Notes under the pieces: model-generated | Told to the model about the DNA's origin: nothing | The model's database searches: none | Seen by the model: only the letters and a program-made list of their open reading frames with translations | Position numbers and translations under genes: made by a program | In this document: positions 33,960 to 52,101 of the stretch, in pieces | How positions within the stretch are numbered: the first letter of the stretch is position 1 | How the letters are laid out: every line of letters starts with the position of its first letter | Assembly: GCA_963580455.1 (NCBI GenBank) | Contig: OY756963.1 | Span: 27,733,555-27,797,554 of the forward strand | Direction: 5' to 3' | DNA length: 64,000 nucleotides | Origin: Euonymus europaeus | Lineage: Eukaryota > Streptophyta > Magnoliopsida > Celastrales > Celastraceae

Positions 33960-34303
33960 TGTCGATGAAAAATTTGCACTGATGGAATGAAGTGTTTAAG
34001 GAAATAGAAAGTGCTTAAGGAAATAAAAAGTTCTTAAAAAAATAAAACAAGAATATGTGTGGTTCGGCACTGATGGAGTCTAATCTTTTATTCAATAGTG
34101 AATGCCCCTTTCAAATTGTGAGATGAATAAATTTTTATGAACTTGGGAGAGAGTTAACCATCTCTGGTAACTTGCTTGGTAACTGCTTCTAGCGATTGTA
34201 ACTTCCACTTAACTCCTTCTAGCTAAGAACCTTTAATCGGTGTCTGATCACTGCTTCTGGATGAAGACTTGGGAGTTGTCAATCTTTCAAAGCCATATTG
34301 ACA
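33960..34303 (-). repeat. LTR copy, right (5' LTR by orientation), 344 bp
   Basis: On the plus strand it runs TGTCGATGAAAAATTTGC to GCCATATTGACA. The primer-site-like motif abuts it at 33942-33959. Confidence 0.7.
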
Positions 34304-34308
34304 TAAAA

Positions 34309-36481
34309 AAAGTAGTGTTATGCTCACACTGATATATGGAGAATTTTTGTATTCTGCTCCCCATAAAGAGTGATTTAATTACATACACATGGACTATTAT
34401 AGGAATCAAATACATGATGAATATATTGATATTGGACTTGGATCTTAAGAAAAATTTCTTGATTTATTTGTTGGTTAATTTTATGATGTTCATGCTATTT
34501 AGATCAATCTTGGTTTGGTAGAGCATTTACAAAGGAGCATAAATGCCTTTTACATTGGTATTTCAAATGCTAGCAATGCTCTCTAAACTGCTGAGAATAT
34601 TTGGTTCAATTTTTATCAGTAGCATTATTATGCTATTTAAAATGTTGTGTCAAATTACATGTAAGGATATTAAGCAATTTACATAAACAAAAGATAATGG
34701 CGGGTATTCTTGGGATATCATTAAAATGCTTGGGTGTTATGATAATTAGATGGTTAAAATATTAAAATGCTCGGAAAAAGCTACCTTGAAGTAGCATCTT
34801 CAAAAGCTCCAAATAATGCTACTGTCAATATAGGTGTTTGGTTGTCAAGTATTAATATTCCTCCTACAAAAGTTCCACCAAATGGAATCATTGACCCAAA
34901 CTCGAATTTTTGTCATCCCTAATTGAAGGATCAAATTTAGCTTTAACATATATGGATGACATGACACTTTTCAAAAGATAGTGGTTTTTTTTTTTACTCT
35001 TATTAATGACTAGTTTTATAAGTTGTATCAAAATGGTTTGCACTATTTTCACCCAAGTCTTTTTACATATACTCCATCACTAGAAAATTCCATTATTTTT
35101 TTTAGAATCTGAATGCACCCCTTATGACAATTTTTTCAAAAAATTAAAATTTCACCCCAATCCCAAAAACAGAGCATCTCCAGATTCAAAAAGATTTGTG
35201 GAGTATTTGTAGAAGTTGGCACACGAAGCCCTATTGGAGAGCTAATAAGGCCTTTGAGATGAAGAAATGGACGACTCTTAATAGAGAGATTCGAGAGGTC
35301 AACCTCTTCTTCCGATCTCTTCAGATCCAGGTTTCAGAGCAGCATTGGCTCTATTGCTCTTATGCTTCCAAGTGGCAGAATATGGGCTTTCCAAACCCTC
35401 TATTGCGAGCCTTATGATCTGAAAATCATTGGCTATGTCTAATAGCGTAGACCATTTCGAATTTCTTGTTCTTGATTTCGAGAAAGCACTTTCAGATTTA
35501 GATTCCAACTTCCCTATAACATCACAAACAAGATATTTATATCTCTCTAATAGAGAGTTTTGAGGGGAGGGGGTTTGTAGATATCTTAGCGATATCTCTG
35601 AGCTTTGATATGTCAAGCAGGAAGTAGCACTCGATAATCTTCTAGACTGCAGCCACGTATGAGCCCTCATTTCGCACCATCACCTGTAATGGCAAAAAAT
35701 AGCCTTGTTAGTCAACACAATAGTCAAAGAATCGGTCCAAAACTTCCCTCAAGTCCTGGCCCATATTTCACTTCGAGGCTCAGATCGACCTCGATAAAAT
35801 CACAGGCAATATTATAGCATGGGTACGTGGCCCATGATAAAAATAAGGTTCAGTAGTTCCGTTCAACCTCAATGAACCATTTCGACTAGTTCTTCTCTTG
35901 CTATTTAAATCATTGTCTGTTACGTTGTATTGTTTATGTTCTTTATTGCATCACGACACCTACATATGCTCGTTTTCTTCTCGTTTCTAAACACCAAGCA
36001 CATCCCCATAAATGTCGCTCGTCAACCCTCTTTTCTCTGTCACGTGCAACCCTAAACTTGCCCTTTCGTACCTCTATGGCAGTCTTTCTCTAGCAATCTC
36101 CCAAATTAAGAGCGTCAAAAATTTAACGGGACAGTAAACCAAATCGTGGAACGAACTATTAAAACAAGTTCGGTTCGGTTTTTCGATTAACAATTAGGTT
36201 ACGATTTATTTAAGTGTAGTTTTTGATTTTAAGATTTCCATTTAGTTTCAAAAATTGTATTGGTTATAAATAAAAAAAACTCAAATATATATATATATAT
36301 ATATCTATATACACACACACGTGATTTAGTTTGCCACTAGGGATATATATGTATATTATATACATGCCACTAGGCCCACTAGAAAGTAGAAATGTGCCCA
36401 AGCCTGTATTTATAGCGAAGTTATCATTTGCTCCGAACTGGTTCAAACTTTAAGGTAGCAAGAGAAATACACGATCCCTAG
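34309..36481. other. Intergenic, possible MITE remnants
   Basis: A GTTTGGTAGAGCATT end near 34513 and an inverse GGTGTTTGGTTG near 34835, each with AGTAGCATTATT nearby, may be a decayed MITE. A TA/CA microsatellite lies at 36287-36320. Short frames at 35196-35670 are not recognisable. Confidence 0.35.
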
Positions 36482-36875
36482 TGGGTTGTACTGTTTTAGA
36501 TTATTTTTGGTTAAAATCGATTAAACCGAAAATCAAATCAAACCATTTATGGTGGTTTGATCCGGTTTGGTCTAAGTGATTACATGATTTTTGGATTTTC
36601 GGTTTTTCCAATTTTGGCTGAAAACCAAACTGACATTCTATCCAAATCACGCTAAACATGTCAAAGATATCCTTCCTGCCACTTAACAACTAGTTTGACC
36701 ACAAAATATATAAAAAAACAAAGGCCAAACATCTTGTCACGATTGTGGTTTTGTCAAACTATTTTATAAAATTGTTTTCATTTTTTTCTGAAAAACAAAA
36801 AAGAAAACCACCTTTTACATGTTTTGGAAATTATTTTTTTGATAGGATCGTTGGAAAATTTTGTCAATAACTCAA
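36482..36875. repeat. 394-bp direct repeat, copy 1
   Basis: From TGGGTTGTACTGTTTTAG to GTCAATAACTCAA, about 95 percent identical by eye to 38643-39029 in the same orientation, 2161 bp away. It carries the words AACCGAAAATCAAA, GGTTTGATCCGG and GCTAAACATGTCAAAGATAT. Confidence 0.93.
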
Positions 36876-38642
36876 AACTCACCAAAACCCTGCACAAAAA
36901 TGAAAACGATAATTCGATGTTTTCGTGTTTTCACCAAAAACACTCAAAACACGGAAAACATAAAAACACAGAGAACTCCGTCTTACGTATTCGAAGACCT
37001 CCGCTTCTACTCTTTTTTCCAGTTCGGTTTCTTCTACCTTCGAAGACCTCCGCTTCCACTCTTTCTTCCAGATCCGCTGTCCCTTCTGTTACGGTCTCCT
37101 CTGATTTGTGCGAGTGGCATCTACTTCATCAGGTATTGTTACGATCCCCTTCTTCTACTTCTCTTTTCGATCTTTGATGCCAAATAAGTTTTATCTCTTT
37201 TCGATTTTTGTTGCTCTGTACCTTTATTAATTCTTATGTTGATTTCTCAGCGGGGTATTCGATCCATGACCAAACCCAAGGTCTTGAGCAAAAGGGAGGC
37301 TCAATGGGGCTCAACCATCTGAGAATTAGGTTGTTAGCTGACTGGTACCGGAGAATTTGGTTTGTGACAGAGCCAGTGTTAGTGCTCACAAATTGTTCGA
37401 CAAAATGCCTGTGCTTGTGATCCTTGATTGAGCTTGATGAAATTAACACCAAGAAACAATCTTTCTGTTTTTTACTTTAAAATTCTCCTCTGTATGAGCT
37501 TGAGCCAGTGTCTATGTCATCTGATTGAACAAAGATAGTATTGTATATCACGTCATTTGATTCCAACTGCTTCTCACCCATTGATTTAAATAGTTTAGAG
37601 ACTTCTAAATGATGTGTCTATGTCATCTGATTGAACAAAGAAATCAATTAATGTAACGCATGTTGCTTTAGAAGGACTAAGGCCTCGGTCTTCCATAGTT
37701 CCATCTCTCTTACTAAATTAGGGACTCCTGCAGCATGTAGGGTTAACTGTTGTCTTTGCTTTTGCTTTGTAAAAACTGATATGGCCCTCTAAGCTTGTTG
37801 TCATTTTTATAATCTCGTTTTAATTATGTATTTAATTTGATGCATATCTTTATAAAAGTGAATCTATCTTTCCTTTTGGTTTAACCAATCTGTGAATTGG
37901 TTTAGGAGATGGGAATTTGATGCAAATTATGTAATTTGATGTGGAGATCTTAAGGGGAGTAAGGAGCCCAATGGAAGAAGGTTTGGTTCAGGCTTTGAAG
38001 CTTGCAATGGGTTGCTGCGCTCCAGTGGCTATTTCTACCTAATTAGCCTAATTTCTACCTATGTGTAACAATTCATTAAGATGGTAATTCTAGTGTACGA
38101 CTATAATGCTGTTAAACATAGTATTGTATTTGTATGAATGGTTTTTGAATCCTCAATATTATTCATGGCAAGCATTTCTCAAAATATATTATTTTCCTAC
38201 CCTATTTACCATATAATTAAGTAAAGCCTTTTGTTTTGACAGATTTCAATAGTATGAGTCTTGTATTAGTCTATTGCAATTTGGTGGTCCTCGGACAAAG
38301 ACCTCATGATGTATGACCTCATAAAAAAATAATAGTTGTTTGGAGTATGTAATTTTTAATATTATGTTGTTTTTATATGATTAATATGTTAATTATAAAA
38401 CAATTGATCAAAAACTGCAAACCAAACGCATTTTCCAGTTTTTATTTTCAAAAACAGTTTTTCAGAATAATCAAACCAAACGCATTTTCAGTTTTCTAAA
38501 AATAGATCCTCAAAACTGAAAACTGAAAATAACTCTAAAAACTGAAAACTGAAACATAAAGCTGAATAAGTCTCGTTGAAGAAGTTAATCACATCTCATG
38601 GTGACTAGTTCAGTTGGCACATGTGCGTCTGCGGCCTCCACT
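36876..38642. other. Sequence between direct repeats, with gene-like shreds
   Basis: Holds a CT-rich leader-like stretch with a duplicated CGAAGACCTCCGCTTC (36999 and about 37038), a possible small intron (GTATTGTTACG to TTCTCAG), and a short AHKLFDKMPV peptide (about 37384) reminiscent of a PPR repeat. A 28-bp sequence starting GTGTCTATGTCATCTG occurs twice (37507 and 37613). Near 38390-38560 there are CCAAACGCATTTTCAG ends typical of TIR elements. No intact gene. Confidence 0.35.
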
Positions 38643-39029
38643 TGGGTTGTACTGTTTTAGATTATTTTTGGTTAAAATCGATTAATCCGAAAATCAAACC
38701 ATTTATGATGGTTTGATCCGGTTTGGTCTAAGTGATTACATGATTTTTGGATTTTCGGTTTTTTCAATTTTGGTTGAAAACCAAACTGACACCGTATCCA
38801 AATGACGCTAAACATGTCAAAGATATCCTTCCTGCCACCTAACAACTAGTTTGACCACAAAATATATAAAAAAAAAGTTCAAATATCTTGTCACGATTGT
38901 GGTTTTGTCAAACTATTTTATAAAATTGTTTTCATTTTTTTCTGGAAAACAAAAAAGAAAAACACCTTTTACATGTTTTGGAAATTATTTTTTTGATAGG
39001 ATCGTTGGAAAATTTTGTCAATAACTCAA
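38643..39029. repeat. 387-bp direct repeat, copy 2
   Basis: Partner of 36482-36875, with a few short indels, for example a missing AATC near 38696. Confidence 0.93.
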
Positions 39030-40067
39030 TCTTTTTCAATCCTCTTTCCTCTCTCACTCCACCCAGCCGTTTTCTTGAAATCACACTGCCGGTGACATAT
39101 TTTTGCCACCCAGCAATCATTTGGGACGTGGTTGGTCTTAAAAGAATTGCAAGACCATGAGCAAGAAACCCAACCAACCTCGCCTCATTTAGTCAATTGT
39201 AGCTCCTGAAATCTCACTTTCAAACTTGCGATCTCTACTAAAGAAATTGGCCAGATCCAGCCACTATGGCCAACGCTGGTGATATCTACCACCATTGAAC
39301 TCGCCGAACTGAGGAGCATCTATCTTAATTCTTGGCTGGTCATCTCAGCCATTGGAAGGGCATGACTCAAGATGATCCATTTGACCTGGTAAAATGAATT
39401 TGGGTTAGATTTAGCTGAATTTCGTTTGCATTAGTTAGAAATTTGAGTCGACTTTGGATGAATTTTAGGTTGTGTGTTTCCAAAAACGTAGTAAAAAAGC
39501 AAAAACCTAATGAATTTTTTAATCTATTTTTAATTCTTAAAATTATTTTAAAATCTAAACTCAAAATCGTTTTTAGAGACTAAAAAAGAAAATAATTTTC
39601 AAACACACTCTCTACCTAAGCCAGTTTAACATACTGCATATTTCATCATTTATTACATATCTTATCTTGACTGTTCTATTGATTTGATCGTCAGAATTTC
39701 TTTGCTAGGCACCACACAGGTGTCACACTCTCTAACTCACGATCTACCTTTGATCACAATTCACAGGTTGCTGGTGACTCCATTCATACAAATATTTGAT
39801 TATAGATTTTATCCTCCACAATTCCCTACCCACCATAGTACCTTAGTAATCTCATCACGATCCGCAGAACTCATCACTTGAGTGGTCCGCATACCTTATT
39901 GGACCTCTCGTTTTTAATGGCCGGTGAAACAAGTGAAGTCACCATGGTGCATGCGTCTGCTAGGATGATGGTTCAATATGGTGGACTTTAGGTTCTCAAA
40001 ATAACCCGACTAAAATCCATTATTGAATGCCATGTATCCATTACACACTAAATTATGTCGAGTATTG
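39030..40067. other. Intergenic, nothing recognised
   Basis: No gene, RNA or element boundary supported. Confidence 0.4.
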
Positions 40068-40077
40068 ATTATCAAAT

Positions 40078-40834
40078 GGGTTAATACTATTTTTAGTCAC
40101 CGAAAGATAGCTCATATTTCATTTTAGTCATTGAAAGATTAAACGTTTCAACTTGTTCACTTAATTTTTCATTTTGTTCCAGTCTGATCACTTGGTCATA
40201 ATTTTACACATTCGGGCAAGCAACCTACCTATGTGGCAGGTTGACTTGAAGGTGATTTGTCCACATGTAAAAAGTAAAAATTCAAAAGAGTAAAAGTAAA
40301 AAATCTTGAAAATATCAAAAAGTCAGGAAAAACAATCCATGAAAGCTCAATACCTGTTTGGCAATCTTGAAGCTACTGCTACTACTCCTTGTGTAAGATG
40401 TCAACCTTAGATCCCATTTTTCTTCATGATTGTGAAATAGCAAAGTTGAACCTCACCTCCGGTGCAAGGCAGATCCAACTCAAACTCAGATTATCTCTCA
40501 GACCTTGGAGTAAGGAATTGATTTTTTCATTGGAATCGAAATAGTTTTGTTTTTCTCTAACTCAATCGTGAAACAGGAACATAAAAATTTAGTTTTTGGC
40601 GCGTTCATTTTTCGGATCGGTGGTTGCAGTAGAACTGGCTAGGCTACTCTATTTAGAAGAAGGAGGTCAAACTGCCACGTCACCCGTTTGGCTGCCCGAA
40701 TTTGTAAAATCCTGTCGAGTGATCAGACTGGAACAAAAAGAAAAGTTAAGTGAAGAAGTTGAAACGTTTATAATCTTTCGCTGACTAAAATGAAACATGC
40801 GTTATTTTTCGATAACTGAAGGTAATATTAATCC
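40078..40834. mobile_element. Mutator-type MITE, 757 bp, long TIRs
   Basis: The ends are inverted over about 150 bp (40078-40240 and 40680-40834). Shared blocks are TTTCATTTTAGTCA, CGAAAGATTA, AACGTTTCAACTT, and TTTTTGTTCCAGTCTGATCAC read in the appropriate strand. It is flanked by ATTATCAAAT (40068-40077) and ATTATCAAGT (40835-40844), a 10-bp duplication with one mismatch. TIR length and TSD size fit MULEs. No coding sequence. Confidence 0.85.
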
Positions 40835-40844
40835 ATTATCAAGT

Positions 40845-41294
40845 CCAACCCAACTGTAAACGATGCCATATATCCTACATGTGGCTTTCTTGGCCTGTGG
40901 AGCGGTAGTTGAGTGCTGACGAGGATTTAAGGGATTATTTTGAGACCGAAAAGCCCATGTTGGATAGAAGGCAAATTGCTCAATACCGTATGTGCAAGAC
41001 CATGGCCTTAGCCTTGTGTTGCTCCTTAAGTTGATAATGAGTGGGATGTCTTTTGTAAGATGAGTGTTTAAATGAATCAGTAGATCTCATTTTTTAGGGC
41101 TTTGTTGTTTCAGGAAGTGTTGGCAGCTCATGGTGCTGCGAAGGTGAGTGCCTTTGTTACCCATGACGTTTTTCCCAAGCGGTCTTGGGTGTAGTTATAC
41201 TATACTCTTTTCCCCTAAACTGGGTGTTGTGAGTCTAATTTCCTTTTTATTGAATTCAGGCTCAGAGAAGGCATTTAATTTGAATCCTTTTGGA
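40845..41294. other. Intergenic, nothing recognised
   Basis: Short frames only. Confidence 0.4.
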
Positions 41295-41516
41295 TCACCG
41301 ATTCTTGTCCTCATACGGTGAAGGCAATAGCGAATAAAGCTCCTTTTGAAGTTCTGAATCTTGGTGGATCCATTGCCAGTGCTCTACAAATTTGAGGGAA
41401 TACTTGTAGGTCTCCAATATGGTAACTTGGGGAAATTTTATTTTTATCTCGTGCTGTTGTTGAAGACCACTAATCATTCCAGCAAAGTATCTATGAGTAG
41501 ACCCTATATTTTCTCC
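41295..41516 (-). other. Unidentified exon-like open frame
   Basis: On the minus strand, an acceptor-like TTTTTTCATTTCAG is followed by 73 codons starting GENIGSTHRYFAGMISGLQQ and ending with the stop at 41295. Composition is coding-like ([18 protein letters not shown]), but I do not recognise the family, and no upstream exon was found. It may be a captured gene fragment. Confidence 0.3.
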
Positions 41517-42399
41517 CTGAAATGAAAAAAGTAGCAGTGATGTTTGAAAATTGAATGTGATAATTATAGACGGATACTGAAACGGAAATGTGAGAATGTA
41601 AGTGGATGCGAAAGTCCGTCTATAATCATTCTTCAAAGTAATGCTTTCCCTTGCAGCATTCCATTGGTCTGAGTCTTTTTATTTTTATTTTTATAAGAAG
41701 AAGAAGCAGCAGCAGCAGCATAGAATATTACCAACAAAAGAAAAGGGAAACAGCAGGGCATCCATATATGTATGGATGGATAGTGGATGGCCTGGCATAG
41801 AGTTAGTAAAGGAAGAGAGAACTGAAACGAGAAAGATTAAAAATACAAAGCAAAATACTTGAACAAAGCTAAAAGATGAGGATTAATTGAGACCAAAAGA
41901 TGTTAAAATAATGTCTACTCTTTTTAAGTAGAAATTATTGAGAGAGCAACCTGATGACATATGATTGAGACCATCAAACTAATCTTCAGTTAGGTGCCAT
42001 CTCTCTCTCTATACATATATATGTAACAACTTGATTTCTCTATTATTCCACCAATAACTCATGGATTTATTATTCCTCCTCATAAACGCAGTATATATTA
42101 GCTGCGTAAATGAAAAGAAACATATAAACACGGTGGTCAAATGTAGAGGAGGTTGGTAAGTCACGATTCACTTGTACCCTCAAGGCACTGACTAGTGCTT
42201 ACTACCGGTCACCGGTGGAGTGGTGGGGGAGCTTTGCTGTCTTTGATCGCCAACCCTTGCATGAATCACAATAAATTGATGGAAAATTCACCAATAATTT
42301 TTTTTAGTATCTTCAATTTTTAATGTTCTAATGCATCATTCAAATAATTTTGGACAAAATTACCTTATTCTAATAAATTCTCACGTTATTGACATATAC
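41517..42399. other. Intergenic, nothing recognised
   Basis: Contains an AGC microsatellite (41701-41720) and short AT tracts. No gene. Confidence 0.4.
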
Positions 42400-43830
42400 T
42401 AACATCACCATATTCTTTTTATTTTTTTCTTTTAAAAACTTCAAAATATTTTTATCTCTCAAAATACAAGTCGATTTATTTTTTATAAAAAATATAGGCT
42501 CGAAATCAGTGCAAAACCTTTTTCCAATAAAATTCATGATCGATATATTCAAATGCTCATTCGTTAAATCATCTAAATGAATTTAGATGATTTCTCAAAT
42601 TTACTCAGAATTCAGAAGATTTCGCAAAACTCAACACCAACAAAATCATATAAGTTTTTGAAATTAAGGAAAAAAACTCACAGGATTTCATAAAATATAT
42701 CAAAAAATTATAATTTTTTTGAAAATCAAACAAAAACAACTCAAAACCCTAAACTCTAAAAACCCCAAAATGCTAAATGCTAAATCCTAATCTCCTAAAC
42801 CCCAAAATCCAAAATTCTAAACTCTAATCTCTTAAACCCCAAACTCTTAAACTTTAAACCATATTATCAGAAATCCTCTAAATGTTAACAATTAAGGTTT
42901 TAATTTTAAACAAAAATTTTATAAATAATTAAGACAAATTTGAAAACAAAATCATAAAATCTAAAGTTACTAATCAATATTCTTAAATGCCAAAACCCTA
43001 AAGCTTAAGTTATAAACCTCAAAATCCTGCACACTAAATTACAATCTCCTAAATCTCGAAACCTAAAACTCCTAAACTTTTAACGCTAAAACCAGACATT
43101 CTTTGAATTTCTTAGAAATCCTCTGAATGTTAAACAATAAAAAAAGTTTTAATTTTAAACAAGATATCTTATTAATAATTAAGAGGAATTTACAAAAATA
43201 AGAAGAAAATCCTAAAATCAAAGCGCTAACCAATATTCCTAAACCGAAAACCCCAAAATCCTAAACCTCGAGTCCTAAACCCCAAAATCCTAAATACTAA
43301 ATTATAATCTCTTAAGCCCCAAAACTCTAAACTCTAATCTCTTAAATCCCAAAACCCTAAACTTTTAACTTTAAAACCATAAATCCTCTAAATTTTCTAG
43401 AAATCCTGAACTCTAAAAGGACTCTAAACCTCAAAATCCAAAACTCCTAAACTTTTAACCCTAAAACTAGAAATCCTCTTAATTTCTTATAAAAAAATTA
43501 GAAGATTTTTTGAAATCAAACAAAAAATAATCAAGAATTAAGATGATCAAAGGATTTCTCAAACTTACTCAAAATCCAGAGGATTTTGCAAAACTCACCA
43601 AAATAATTCATATGAGTTTTCAAAATTAAGCAAAAAAATTCAGAGGATTTCTCAAAAATAACCCAGAATTCAAATAATTTCACAAAAGTCACCAAAAAAA
43701 TTTAAAGGAGTTTTCGAAATTAAGCAAAAAATTGAGAGGATTTCTCATAATTAAACAAAAAACAACCAAAATTTAGATGATTTTGAAAAATAACAAAAAA
43801 AATTAGAAGATTTCGCAGAACTCGTCAATA
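42400..43830. repeat. Repeat block: GATTTCTCAAA units around telomere-like CCTAAA words
   Basis: The outer parts (42578-42700 and 43540-43810) repeat an irregular unit with GAGGATTTCTCAAAATTACTC, CAGAGGATTTTGCAAAACTC and GAGTTTTCAAAATTAAGCAAA. The middle (42735-43460) is crowded with CCTAAA, CCCTAAAC, CCCCAAAATCCTAAA and CTCTAAACC words, a degenerate relative of the plant telomere unit. The leftmost part (42440-42540) matches one arm of the element at 10662-11355 (TTTTATCTCTCAAAATACA). Probably one transposon family; its ends were not found. Confidence 0.6.
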
Positions 43831-45640
43831 TGGCTTGAAATTGGTTGGGAATTGTAGCATTTGCTCTTGTGAGCTCAATGATGTGTTCAGTTTCCAAAAT
43901 GGTGGTTAGAGTTGGCTGGATTGAAAGAGAGAAGTTTCGGTTATCGTGTGCTTCTCTTCATGATTCCGGTGGTTATGGTGGACGAAAACTTTCGTGATTT
44001 ATTGAGTTTTTTTTTGGAAGTCCAAGTTTCGTTTTGGAGTTTACGACCACAAAAACAATAGCCAGAATACAAAGATTTGTTGTTGACAAAGTTGTGCAGG
44101 TGAGAAATGGAGAGAGTGTGTGTGAGAGAAAGATAAGGTAAATTTGTCATTAACTCAGCTAAAATGATAAATTTGTTCTTATTGAACTCATATTTAAATA
44201 CTTGGGCATTTTACAAAGGAGAGGTTGAGAGAGGTTACGAGGGATTGAATTTTTTGAGTATAAGCACTAATTAGAGAAATTAGTAGAGTTCAAAAGAGTT
44301 TACTAAAATTTTTATTAAGAAAATTATTATAATGTCTTTATTAAATATGTATTGGGTTACAAACCCTTTAAAAAGATTAAATAGAATAAAAAACTGATAT
44401 AAATGGTTTATAAAAAAAAGAAAAAACAACATAAATATATCAACACGCCTTTTTCTTTTATAAAATTTTAATCAATGAATGTAATGTATGACAAGCTCTC
44501 GACAACTGGAACTCCACCTGTTTTATTAGTTTTACACGAAACCCCTTGAACCTTAATTTCTTGTAAGCTAATTCCAAAAAAAGATTAAATTAATAAAATG
44601 AAGAGTTAGATTAAAATCTCATTTATACATAATTATCCATTGATTATTAACTGAAGATAAACGAAAAGCTCTGGATCATTATCTCTCTCTCGTGGATTTG
44701 TATTTCATGAGATCTCATACGTTATTTCATTGTAATATAATGGAGTAACGTATTTCATTTTAATAGTATACATTCTATTGTAATAAAATCTGTTATTTTA
44801 TTATAATAATACAATAAAATAACGTATGAAATAATATGAAATATAAACTCATGGGATATAAAACGTCATTGTTAATTATTTATAAATATTTATTATCTAA
44901 AAAATGAGATGACATGAGGTATAAAACGTTAGTATTAGTTATTTGTAAATGTTTGCTATCCAAAAAAGAAGGAAAATTCCAAGCTGTAAAATAAATGTAA
45001 GGAAGCAGTGGTTTTACCATTTCACCCCTAATACGCTTATACTAATACTGCCACCGCTTCCCCCTGTAGGTACGTACGTACGTTTCTGGCCGTATTACCC
45101 CCACACTATATTCCTGCCGCAAAAGCTTCTCCTTTTTATACTCTCTCCCCGTTTCTCTCTCCATCTCATTTTCCTATCTGTCGGTGTTCAGATCTTGCAG
45201 CATCTACACTCCACAGCCTCAGCCACACGTCTGTGTAGGTTGCTTCAAGATCCAAATACCGCACAAAACAACGCCGATAAACCGTCCCATATACTTTTTC
45301 TTGCTCGCTCTAAAGTTTCGTTCTTTTTTTTCTTCTTCCATTGAACCAATCGATGCCAAGTCTCTGTTTGGTTTATGATAGCTGTCAGTGTCGGTGTTGT
45401 TGAGGTGAGCGAGGGAGATTGCAAGGAAGGGGTGTGCATGAGTAGGAATTTCATTTGGAGCTTATGTTCAAGGTGGGATTGCGGCTTTGTGATCCGGAGC
45501 AGGGGTAGATGGGGCAAATGTGGCTAATGATCCCATCCTAATTTCACATCGTCAAATACTGAACTTGTGATCTTCACCGAATCAATTCGGGTTTTCAACC
45601 TGTTGTTCACTGAGTCTGTTGAGTTTGGGGATTATTAAAG
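43831..45640. other. Intergenic and 5' leader region of MPK20-like gene
   Basis: An AT-rich imperfect inverted repeat lies at 44697-44855 (arms around CATACGTTATTTCATT). A CT-rich leader-like stretch with a weak TATA (TTTTTATACTCTC, about 45133) precedes the likely transcription start. The 5' UTR runs from about 45160 to 45640. Confidence 0.45.
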
Positions 45641-51361
<5,721 letters not shown>

Positions 51362-52101
51362 GGGGGGAAAATGGTTTTATGGTGGTTGGCTGAATCAAGT
51401 AAACCATGTGGGGACAAGGACGCTCTTTCCAGAAAATGAACTGTCCCTTTCCTTTGGTGTGTAGTGCAGAAGAAGTGGATATTTTACTTTCTTCCCAAGA
51501 ACAGTCGATGATTGTACTTAATTGGAGTTGATATCTGAAGAATGTTCATATTTGATGAATAGGCTATCTTGTGAGATAAATAAAATAAGGAAACGATTCA
51601 TAGCATCTGCTGGGCATTTTCCATTCTTCTTTTGCATTGTGATTAATGACTGGAAAACGCTTATTTTTGGACTGAAAAATAGTTTCATCCCTCAATTTTT
51701 TTTTTCTCATTTTAAAACTGCATGAAGTATGTTTACGTATTGAGAGACGATAATTGAGATTGTATTATTGTAACATTACTCTTTTGACGAGCGCACAAAT
51801 TTTAATCCAAACTGAGAGCCTGCAATACACGATGGTATGTGAGAAATCCTATCCATTGATTGAGGCTCCTTGCTGGTCATACGGTCATTGATTTACCTAA
51901 ATTTCAATGACATGCACAATACCGGTTAAAAATCACATCCATCAACGTATATGGGGTGCGAGTTTACCGAGTCTGAAAAAAGGGTTGGGGGGCGTTGGTG
52001 CAGTTGTGAACAGATTAATAACCAGTTCACTTCCGGCACCGTAGGGTCTTGATAACAAGATCTGCACCGTCAATCATTTTTTCATTTGACTTTTGAAATC
52101 A
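51362..52101. other. 3' UTR and spacer
   Basis: No gene beyond the presumed MPK20-like 3' UTR. Confidence 0.5.
51579..51584 (+). terminator. Possible poly(A) signal of MPK20-like gene
   Basis: AATAAA about 218 bp after the stop codon. Plausible 3' UTR length; not proven. Confidence 0.35.

Larger units (their letters stand above)
29425..34303 (-). mobile_element. Degraded Ty3/gypsy LTR retrotransposon, minus orientation
   Basis: LTR-like sequence starting (T/C)GTCGATGNAAAATTTGCAC is found in the same orientation at 29425, near 30533 and at 33960. The last copy ends ATTGACA at 34303. The outer flanks are TAAAG (29420-29424) and TAAAA (34304-34308), a 4/5 duplication. On the minus strand the copies at 33960 and 30533 are followed at once by TTGGTGTAGTCTACGAGAG and TTGGCTTCGTCTATAGGAA. 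Both resemble the TTGGCGCCGTCTGTGGGA-type primer site of plant gypsy elements. A gag start follows the first. The middle LTR copy means nested or rearranged elements. No pol domains were recognised. Confidence 0.6.

Noticed and set aside
35299..35670. 123-codon minus-strand frame
   Set aside because: No recognisable family, no splice context; composition is not clearly coding.
37200..37430. PPR protein gene
   Set aside because: Only one short AHKLFDKMP-like peptide with stops around it; far too little for a gene call.
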